64,000 bases of DNA, from assembly GCA_016710235.1 (NCBI GenBank), contig JADJLG010000001.1, positions 2,345,501 to 2,409,500 on the forward strand, read 5' to 3'. This document shows positions 55,876-62,425 of the stretch, in pieces. This DNA is from Saprospiraceae bacterium. GTDB lineage: Bacteria; Bacteroidota; Bacteroidia; Chitinophagales; Saprospiraceae. A model generated the notes under the pieces. That model had not been told where the DNA came from. It saw only the letters and a program-made list of their open reading frames with translations, and did not search any database. The translations under genes were made by a program, and so were the position numbers. The first letter of the stretch is position 1; each line of letters starts with the position of its first letter.

Positions 55876-56622
55876 TTATCCTTTCCAGTCTTTTACTGCA
55901 TTTTTATAGTCATTCGATATGCCCCAATGTGAAGTCAAAATTACCTCCACGTTTGGTATGTTTGTAATTTTTGAGATAGATTTTGTAGTCATATCGTGAT
56001 CAAGGTCAAAAAACTTAACTGAATCTCCAAGTTTACCATTGTGCAAACTTAGAATGTCACCAGTAAATAGGTATTTTTCGTTTACTTGAAAACACATTGA
56101 ACCACTTGTGTGTCCTTCTGTAAGTATGCAATGAATTTTATGTTTTCCAATTTCAAGATTTTGTTGGTCATCTAAAAGTATATAGTCATTTCTGCTAATA
56201 CTGTTGTTGTAACCTGGTATTTTTTGCTTTTCGCCATTCAGCATTTTTACTTCATTTCTTGCCATATACAATTTGGCATTTTTGAATAAAGGAATACCAG
56301 CAACGTGGTCCATGTCGGAATGTGTCAAAAAAACCGCGATTACTTCATCCGGATTTATATTTAGTTTATGCATTTCAGATATTATAACTTTTATATCCTT
56401 TCCGGCGTCAATTGCTATGTATCCTAAGCTGTCTTTGATAAGATACATATTGGCAAACTCATCTTTTATAGCAAACCCGTGTTCCGAAATTTGTCCTGTT
56501 GGAACAGGTGTCATTTTACCAGTTTCAGAACTGAATTTATATAAGAAGTATCCTACAGTTATTGCTGCTACACCAACAAGTAATCCAACTCCTTTAAGTG
56601 TATTTTTTACTGTTTTGTTCAT
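55876..56622 (-). CDS. MBL-fold metallo-hydrolase, membrane-anchored
   Basis: 248 aa. An N-terminal hydrophobic helix (about residues 10-30) anchors or exports it. The metallo-beta-lactamase metal motif is LTHSDMDHVAGIP (HxDxDH form), with the next His in EGHTSGSMCF, Asp in FTGDILSLH and the last His in SHWG. The family hydrolyses lactones, thioesters, phosphodiesters and other bonds; the substrate is unknown. Next to it on the same strand lies a Crp/Fnr regulator, 88 bases upstream, which may control it. Confidence 0.88.
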   Translation of the reverse strand: MNKTVKNTLKGVGLLVGVAAITVGYFLYKFSSETGKMTPVPTGQISEHGFAIKDEFANMYLIKDSLGYIAIDAGKDIKVIISEMHKLNINPDEVIAVFLTHSDMDHVAGIPLFKNAKLYMARNEVKMLNGEKQKIPGYNNSISRNDYILLDDQQNLEIGKHKIHCILTEGHTSGSMCFQVNEKYLFTGDILSLHNGKLGDSVKFFDLDHDMTTKSISKITNIPNVEVILTSHWGISNDYKNAVKDWKG

Positions 56623-56710
56623 TGTCTTTTAAGAATTTTAAAATTTATTCTGCAAAATAACAATGACTGAATAGGTCAAAACGATAACAAAAGATAAGAA
56701 AATTGGAAAG

Positions 56711-57289
56711 TTATTTTCTTGTCACTCGATTTCTAATTCGGCTTAAAGAAACAGGCGTGACTCCAATGTACGAAGCGATTTGACGCTGTGGAATGCGTTG
56801 AAGCAATTCTGGTCTGTCTTTCTGTAACATTAAATATCTTTCTTCCGGACTATTAAGTAGGTATGATATAAATAAGTCGTGAAGCAGGATAAATCTCTGT
56901 TCAATAGCCTTTCTAATAAATTCGTTCATTTTTGGAAATATCTCATACAATTTTTCTTGTCCTTTGTGTGTAAGTATCAGGACTTTACATTCTTCTAATG
57001 TTTCAATGGCAACTTTGCTTGGTTTTCGTGATAGAAAACTGTCATACGAACCTGCAAACATATTTTCCGTAAAAAAGTAAGTTGAAAGTTCTTCTCCGTC
57101 TTTCTCACAGTAAAGTCTTATGCAACCTTTAATTAAATAAAAAACTTCATTTGATACTTTACCTATCTCTAAAAGAGTAGTTTTTTTCTTGATCTTTTTG
57201 GGTTCAAAATAGGGCATAATTATTTTCAATTCACTGTTGTCAAAGTCAGTGAACTGTCTAAAAATTTCTATTTTTTCTTGATCTGTCAT
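56711..57289 (-). CDS. Crp/Fnr family transcriptional regulator
   Basis: 192 aa. Cyclic-nucleotide-binding fold in the first 120 residues (KKKTTLLEIGKVSNEVFYLI, CIRLYCEKDGEELSTYFFTE), linker helix, then the DNA-binding helix-turn-helix RQIASYIGVTPVSLSRIRNR at the extreme C-terminus. The Arg/Ser pair of true cAMP binders is not evident and there are no Fnr-type cysteines, so the signal is unknown. Such short regulators are common in Bacteroidota. The MBL-fold gene follows it by 88 bases. Confidence 0.9.
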   Translation of the reverse strand: MTDQEKIEIFRQFTDFDNSELKIIMPYFEPKKIKKKTTLLEIGKVSNEVFYLIKGCIRLYCEKDGEELSTYFFTENMFAGSYDSFLSRKPSKVAIETLEECKVLILTHKGQEKLYEIFPKMNEFIRKAIEQRFILLHDLFISYLLNSPEERYLMLQKDRPELLQRIPQRQIASYIGVTPVSLSRIRNRVTRK

Positions 57290-58042
57290 TTCTTTTAGTC
57301 CGGTTTGGGCAGGTTGCAGTTAACGTCGGACTGTGAAAATACCATTTTTCTGTTTTCAACTGCATAAAACACCTGGTAAAAATTCATATAACCGAATTTT
57401 AGACGTGATAAGGACAAGATTTTTATGTACCGCCGAATAGGTTACAAAAAAATAAGAGCTCCCACAGGCTTAAAACAAGCCAATTTTGTGATGGGCTTGG
57501 GTCTTTCTTGTAACTATTATGGTAATCAACTTACCACTTGCTTATCCAAAAGTGAACGGCCATAGGCGGGTACCTTTGCTCCGGTTAATACAGTCATGCG
57601 GGATATTTGTCACACCGAGGAAAAAAGCTGCGTATAGCAAACTTGTATGATCAACTGATTTGCCGCCACCAATGCCGAAAGTTGAAGTACCAGTTCTTTT
57701 GTGCATGTTGATCAAAACAGGAATTGACATCAGTTTGTGCCCCATCTGCAAAACTGGAAAATTAATCTTGATCCAAACAAGTATTTGCATCAACGGCATT
57801 TTGATCGATGTAAAGACTATACAAAACAAAGGCTCTCCATTAATAAACATCGACATTCCATGAAAATTACCCTAAATAAATATTGTTATACATTTACTTC
57901 CACAAAAAATTAATGTAGATTTTTCTGTAGCGAAGCTATGCAAAAAAACTAATAATTGTACCACTAAAAAGGTAAAAGCTTGACCAAAAAAAACTCAATT
58001 GATATACTATGACACCTAAGAAGAGGTCTCGTTGAATATGAA
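57290..58042. other. Gene-free region before the tandem repeat
   Basis: No intact gene. It contains the IS91-type transposase relic near 57575-57790, listed separately. The remaining parts (57290-57570 and 57800-58042) show only broken frames. It fits an old insertion site. Confidence 0.5.
57575..57790 (+). mobile_element. IS91-type transposase relic (C-terminal piece)
   Basis: In one plus-strand frame YSHAGYLSHRGKKLRIANL matches the IS91/Y2 transposase block usually written RxxHYGxLSNRxKK. In a second frame, KTGIDISLCPICKTGKLI matches the block near the C-terminus (TGIDI..CPxCxxGxL) that has a CxxC knuckle. Stops and a frame change separate the two, so the gene is dead. No N-terminal part or element end is visible. 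The likeness is by pattern only. Confidence 0.55.
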
Positions 58043-58210
58043 CGAATGAAGTCTTGAATTTTATTCAAGACCAGATGCATAGAGATGCATCTGATGAGAG
58101 AACTGAGAGATCCTTCTCTCAGCTTACGAATGAAGTCTTGAATCTTATTCAAGACCAGATGCATAGAAATGTATCTGATGAGAGAACTGAGAGACCCTTC
58201 TCTCCGCTTT
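58043..58210. repeat. 84-bp tandem repeat, two copies, each with three hairpins
   Basis: Copy 1 is 58043-58126, copy 2 is 58127-58210, with six differences (about 93% identity). Each copy folds into three stems: TCTTGAA/TTCAAGA with a five-base loop, GATGCAT/ATGCATC with a four-base loop, and CTGAGAGA/TCTCTCAG with a four-base loop. In copy 2 the first stem is unchanged while its loop varies, and the second keeps pairing through a G-T wobble. The unit is a multiple of three, so open frames run through both strands, but they look like by-products. Confidence 0.85.
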
Positions 58211-58484
58211 ATAGCAGAAAGCCCTTTGTAGTTTTATTTTATCATTATCTGTAAGTGACGATTAGCTTTTTATTGTATTTTTCCTTTGGGCTTTCTTCTA
58301 TACGGCTAAATGTTACCGGATGCCCTTCTGTCTGTCCGTAGTGTTGTAGTGTAAAGTTTGCAGACACTTTGTCCCAAGTGATTTACATTAGAAACACTGT
58401 CTGTCGAGTTAAGCACTAAGCCTGTGCAGTGGCGGAAAAAAAACAAAAAAAATAGGGGTGGAAAAAATTCTTCTTGGGGTGGAG
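58211..58484. other. Non-coding stretch with small repeats
   Basis: AGAAAGCCC (58216-58224) and GGGCTTTCT (58288-58296) are 9-bp inverted arms about 63 bases apart. CTGTCTGTC occurs twice (about 58330 and 58397), and GGGGTGGA followed by a short A-run occurs twice (about 58455 and 58477). No gene is visible. The pieces could be the end of a mobile element, but I cannot define it. Confidence 0.35.
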
Positions 58485-58553
58485 AAAAAAATACTCTCTT
58501 AAAAAAATTGCTTGCAGCGTTGCCTTGTGCGTTTTTTAAGAGTGTATTTTTTT
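58485..58553 (-). terminator. Long hairpin after the ABC/AsnB operon
   Basis: The arms 58485-58507 and 58532-58553 pair over about 22 bases with one mismatch, around a 24-base loop. Each arm has A- or T-runs at both ends, so read on the minus strand it ends in a T-run. It starts 13 bases after the permease stop and probably terminates that operon. Confidence 0.72.
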
Positions 58554-58565
58554 GTGCGTGGGCTT

Positions 58566-59318
58566 TTATTTCCATTTCATTAGTGTCTTTTCAAACAAGT
58601 TAATAATACCTGAAAGGAAAAGAGCCAAAAGTATTATACAGATTAAAGAAGCTAAAACCAATGAAACATCATAAGTTCCACCAGCTTTTAAAATTCTATG
58701 TCCCAAACCTTCATGTGCTGAAATAAATTCTGCAACGAAAGCACCAAGCAAGGCAAAACTAATGTTCAGTTTAAGCGAATTAAAAAGCCAAACCAACGAT
58801 GAAGGCACAATCAGCTTTGAAAATATTTGCGTCCGTGAGGCTCCAAAGGAGTGAAACAGTTTTATTTGTTGAACATCAACATGTCTTGCACCTTCATAAG
58901 ATTGAGTGATTGCAATTACTACTGTTGAAAGTGCAGACATCATAACCTTTGCATACATACCAGTTCCAAACCACATTATCATCATAGGTGCAATGGAAAA
59001 AATAGGAATTGCTCCAATTGCAATAATGTAAGGTTTTGTTAAATCGGCAACTCGTTTTGAATACCATAGGGAAAGTCCGAATGCTGCACCGCAAATGTTG
59101 CCAATTAGAAAACCATAAATCGCTTCTTGTCCTGTAATAAAAATGTCCCTTGGTAAAATACCATTGGAGAAGTTTTCAATCAGCGAATGAAAAACTCTGG
59201 ATGGAGAAGAAAACAAAAATAGTTTCTTTTCAGTTGTTGAAATTACAAACTGCCATAACAGCAAGAAAACTGTTAATGGCATCAAACCCAAAACGATATT
59301 TATGATTTTTCTTTTCAT
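58566..59318 (-). CDS. ABC transporter permease (SsuC/TauC type)
   Basis: 250 aa from the ATG at 59318 (MKRKIINIV), which overlaps the stop of the ATPase gene by four bases (ATGA); an earlier in-frame start at 59348 lies inside the ATPase gene. Six predicted helices. The BPD-transport permease loop is EGARHVDVQQIKLFHSFGAS, followed by FSKLIVPSSLVWLFNSLKL, which contacts the ATPase. GLGHRILKAGGTYD is typical of the nitrate/sulfonate/taurine importer group. No binding protein gene is in the window, so direction and substrate are open. Confidence 0.9.
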   Translation of the reverse strand: MKRKIINIVLGLMPLTVFLLLWQFVISTTEKKLFLFSSPSRVFHSLIENFSNGILPRDIFITGQEAIYGFLIGNICGAAFGLSLWYSKRVADLTKPYIIAIGAIPIFSIAPMMIMWFGTGMYAKVMMSALSTVVIAITQSYEGARHVDVQQIKLFHSFGASRTQIFSKLIVPSSLVWLFNSLKLNISFALLGAFVAEFISAHEGLGHRILKAGGTYDVSLVLASLICIILLALFLSGIINLFEKTLMKWK

Positions 59319-60076
59319 TGTTCGTCTTTCTTTGGAAGTGATTGCCATATTTCAGTAAAGTATTTAGAAAACTTTTTGTCCTGCTTAACTGAAATTGGAC
59401 TTCTCTTTTCTACATCAAAAGTTATCTGTAATTCCTTGAATGTTTCGTTTGGCTTGTGATTGAAAATTATAGTTCTGTCACTTACTGTTATTGCTTCATC
59501 AATGTCGTGAGTAATCAGTAAAACTGTTTTGTGATTCTCTTTTGACAAAGCATGTATTTGTTCTTGTAATTCAAGCCTTGTGTTGTAATCAATTGCTGAA
59601 AAAGGTTCGTCCAAAAGCATTATTTCAGAATCTAACATCAGAGTTCTGATAAGAGCAACTTTTTGTCTTTCACCGCCTGAAAGTTGTGAAGGATAACTAT
59701 TAACCAAATTTGAAATGCCAAAGCGTTTCAAATACTGCATTACATTTTCTTTTGTGGAGGAATTTATTTTGCCTTGAATTTCAATACCTACAATTATGTT
59801 TTGATAAACTGTTTTCCAAGGGAGCAATAAATCTTTTTGCATCATGTATGCTATTGCAGTGCTCCTGTCTGCAATGTGGTCAAGTTTTACTTCTCCGCTA
59901 TATTCATTGTCAAGTCCAATTATTAAGTTGAAAAGAGTTGTTTTTCCACAACCATTTGGTCCCAAAATAGAAACAAACTCCCCTGAACGGAAAGTGAGAT
60001 TGAGGTTTTTAAAAACCTCAACGCTACTCGTTGGAGTGCTAAATGATTTGGTTATATTTTTTAACTCAATGTTCAT
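59315..60076 (-). CDS. ABC transporter ATP-binding protein (SsuB/TauB type)
   Basis: 253 aa. Walker A GPNGCGKTTLFNLI near residue 40, Q-loop in AYMMQKDLLLPWKTVYQNI, signature LSGGERQKVALIRTL, Walker B IMLLDEPFSAID and the switch His in LLITHDIDEA. The LLPWKTVYQN wording is characteristic of nitrate/sulfonate/bicarbonate-type importers. Its start shares a base with the stop of the AsnB-like gene and its stop overlaps the permease start, so the three are coupled. Confidence 0.95.
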   Translation of the reverse strand: MNIELKNITKSFSTPTSSVEVFKNLNLTFRSGEFVSILGPNGCGKTTLFNLIIGLDNEYSGEVKLDHIADRSTAIAYMMQKDLLLPWKTVYQNIIVGIEIQGKINSSTKENVMQYLKRFGISNLVNSYPSQLSGGERQKVALIRTLMLDSEIMLLDEPFSAIDYNTRLELQEQIHALSKENHKTVLLITHDIDEAITVSDRTIIFNHKPNETFKELQITFDVEKRSPISVKQDKKFSKYFTEIWQSLPKKDEQ

Positions 60077-61620
60077 TAGTGCTTGGCAATTTCTTTTTGT
60101 GCATTTGTAACTCTTGACTTTGCAAATGTTGCTTTAGGGTAACTTTGATTAAAAATTTTAAAACAATAGGTTTCTTCTTTGTCTCTCAAAATAAATTGAG
60201 GAAACTTCTTTTGAATTACTTGATATTCTTCTTCGCTTAAATTGATGTTTGTAAACTCGTTCAATAAACCTTTTCCTCTTTCAACTCCTCCAATTCCAGC
60301 CCCTTCCATCAAAGTCATTTTCTCTCTTGAATAAATGTATTCAGGTAACAAATCTTTAAATGCTTCTCTCAAAATAAACTTTGTAGTTGTTTCTCCGGTG
60401 TTTGTCTTTGCTACTTTTAAAGAGGGATGAATGTTTAAAGCATACTCAACCAAAGCTCTGTCAAGAAATGGTTCACGAACTTCAACAGCATATTTCATCC
60501 CTGTTTTGTCAATTCGCAAAAGTTGTGTCCTGTATAAATCGTTTAAAAGATTTTTAATTTCATTTTGAAATTCTGTTTCATCAGGAAGGAAAAGAAAATC
60601 ACCATAGCCGCCAAATATTTCATCGCTTCCCTCGCCACATAAAACAATTTTGAAACCCTTGTCGTGTGCTAACTCTGCCAATTTCATTGAAAGTAATGAG
60701 CCACGAATAGGGTTTGGTTCAAATGTCTCAATGGAATAAATCACATCAGGAACATTTTCAAGCAAATTTTCTTTGCTTGTTTTAACGTGGTGAAACTTCA
60801 AATTCAAATCATTGCAAAGTCGCTTTGCATAAATCACATCTTCACCTGAATCTTCACCTACAATTAAAGCTGTAACATCATTGTGATACCTGCAACACAA
60901 TAAATGAACTATTGAACTGTCAATGCCACCGCTTAAAAAAGTTGCAATAGGCAAATCTGTTTCAACTCTTTTCTTTACGGCCAATTCAACAAGTTCACGA
61001 ATATTATTTGCAATTGTGCTTACTGAATCAGTATTCCATTTCGTGCTTGGCGTTTTATAATATTGGAATACTCCTTCATCGGTTATGTAGTGTGCTGGTT
61101 CAAGTTCTTCAAATGTTTCTACTTCCAATTCAATAAAGGATTTCATTTCAGAAGAAATATAAACTTCATTCTCTTTTTTACAATAGAAGAAAGGTTTTAC
61201 TCCAAAAAAATCTCTTGCTCCAAAAAATCTATTTTGAACGGAATCATAAATTAGAAATGCAAACATTCCTTCCAACTGCTCCAAGAAATTTATTCCGTAT
61301 TCTTCGTAAAGATGAACTAAAACTTCTGTGTCGCAATCTGAAATAAAAGTGTGTCCTTTTAATTGCAGTTCTGATTTTAATTTTTTATAGTTGTAAATCT
61401 CACCGTTAAAAACAACTCCTAGCGTTCTGTTCGCATTGAAAAAGGGTTGTGAGCCGTTTGTTCTGTCAACTATTTTAAGTCGAACACTTCCTAATATTGC
61501 ATTTCCTATATGAACTTGTGTTGGTGCAGAATCTCCCCGATGCTCAATTTTTTTGAGCATTAACTCCATTTCTGTTTTGCCTTTTTGAGTAGGATTAACA
61601 ATTGCTGCGATACCACACAT
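60076..61620 (-). CDS. Asparagine synthetase B-like glutamine-dependent amidotransferase
   Basis: 514 aa, a little shorter than E. coli AsnB. N-terminal Ntn amidotransferase: Met-Cys-Gly-Ile start with Cys2 as nucleophile, KIEHRGDSAP, SVRLKIVDRTNGSQP and VFNGEIYNYKKLKSEL. Synthetase domain: PP-loop FLSGGIDSSIVHLLC, CGEGSDEIFGGYGDF and VREPFLDRALVEYAL, then REKMTLMEGAGIGG. It would use glutamine nitrogen and ATP to amidate a carboxylate. Its place between an unknown protein and an ABC transporter suggests a dedicated substrate, as AsnB homologues often have in natural-product clusters, rather than plain asparagine supply; that is inference. Confidence 0.88.
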   Translation of the reverse strand: MCGIAAIVNPTQKGKTEMELMLKKIEHRGDSAPTQVHIGNAILGSVRLKIVDRTNGSQPFFNANRTLGVVFNGEIYNYKKLKSELQLKGHTFISDCDTEVLVHLYEEYGINFLEQLEGMFAFLIYDSVQNRFFGARDFFGVKPFFYCKKENEVYISSEMKSFIELEVETFEELEPAHYITDEGVFQYYKTPSTKWNTDSVSTIANNIRELVELAVKKRVETDLPIATFLSGGIDSSIVHLLCCRYHNDVTALIVGEDSGEDVIYAKRLCNDLNLKFHHVKTSKENLLENVPDVIYSIETFEPNPIRGSLLSMKLAELAHDKGFKIVLCGEGSDEIFGGYGDFLFLPDETEFQNEIKNLLNDLYRTQLLRIDKTGMKYAVEVREPFLDRALVEYALNIHPSLKVAKTNTGETTTKFILREAFKDLLPEYIYSREKMTLMEGAGIGGVERGKGLLNEFTNINLSEEEYQVIQKKFPQFILRDKEETYCFKIFNQSYPKATFAKSRVTNAQKEIAKH

Positions 61621-61621
61621 T

Positions 61622-62425
61622 TTATTTCTTTTCTTCTTTATTAAAATATGAAAACCAAGGTCTGCTTCTTATTCCCTTACGAAAAGAATAAATCTGTAGA
61701 CTTGGAAGGTTAGGTGCAATTAGCTCCTTTTCATCATCTGAGGTGTAAGTTAGAAAGACACTTTGAGAGTAATTCTTTTCAACAAAGTGCTTTTCAAGTT
61801 GATTCAGTTCAATATATGCATAAGCAGACTGTTCTGTAGTGTCAAATCTCAAATCACCAAATATTTGATTGTTTGAATACCTGTAACTATGTTTTGAAGC
61901 CGAATTCTTCAAAAGTTCAAATGAATGGTTGTTTTGAACATAGGTTGATACCTCATTAATTTTACTACGGTCTATTATTGAAATAATTAAATCATTTATG
62001 TCTTTCATTCGATGTTGCCTTATGAATGGCATCAAAATTTCTGACATTAAAATATGGCTATAGTTGAACTCATTTAAAATTGTCTTTAATTCCTTGTAAT
62101 ATTTTTTAAATATTTCTTGTTTATACCCATTGAGCAAAACATGACTGTCGGTAAAAATAACAGTTAAATGAACTTCCATTTTGTATTGTTTCTCGATTAC
62201 TCTCAATAAACCGAATAAATTAAAAAGAGACTCGTAATCATATTTATCAAGAGAATCCTTATGAGATGCACCCCAGTATTGAATAAAATACAATATTTTT
62301 TTACCTTTTTCTTTTCTGGCTTTAACATAATTTTCTAGCCCAGAAATTTCTCTATTTCGAACCTCATCCTTTTTTGCTGCCAAAAAAGAGCCTATTGTTT
62401 TACCGTTTCGCAAGTTGCTATTCAT
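61622..62425 (-). CDS. Unrecognised 267-aa protein (perhaps related to isocyanide synthases)
   Basis: 267 aa, soluble, no signal or membrane helix. After a helical N-terminus comes KKILYFIQYWGASHKDSLD, then DYESLFNLFGLLRVIEKQY, VHLTVIFTDSHVLLNGY and KYYKELKTILNEFNYSHIL, a Rossmann-like alternation. The end has SVFLTYTSDDEKELI and a final GIRSRPWFSYF. The order, meaning a helix, a strand with an Asp near the end (here TDSH), a Tyr-rich helix, and a closing Pro-Trp, recalls PvcA/DIT1 isocyanide synthases (SDGRVF, TPWH), but key residues differ and I could not compare them. It overlaps the membrane-protein stop by 8 bases and ends 1 base before the AsnB start. Role unknown. Confidence 0.6.
   Translation of the reverse strand: MNSNLRNGKTIGSFLAAKKDEVRNREISGLENYVKARKEKGKKILYFIQYWGASHKDSLDKYDYESLFNLFGLLRVIEKQYKMEVHLTVIFTDSHVLLNGYKQEIFKKYYKELKTILNEFNYSHILMSEILMPFIRQHRMKDINDLIISIIDRSKINEVSTYVQNNHSFELLKNSASKHSYRYSNNQIFGDLRFDTTEQSAYAYIELNQLEKHFVEKNYSQSVFLTYTSDDEKELIAPNLPSLQIYSFRKGIRSRPWFSYFNKEEKK

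Noticed and set aside
57542..57856. 104-codon minus-strand frame
   Set aside because: It is the reverse side of the IS91-type relic, whose conserved words are on the plus strand.
58043..58210. CRISPR array
   Set aside because: Only two contiguous copies exist, the whole unit repeats with no unique spacers, and there are no cas genes.
58054..58254. Open frames of 66 codons on both strands through the tandem repeat
   Set aside because: They arise because the 84-bp unit is a multiple of three. The hairpins explain the sequence better than a protein does.
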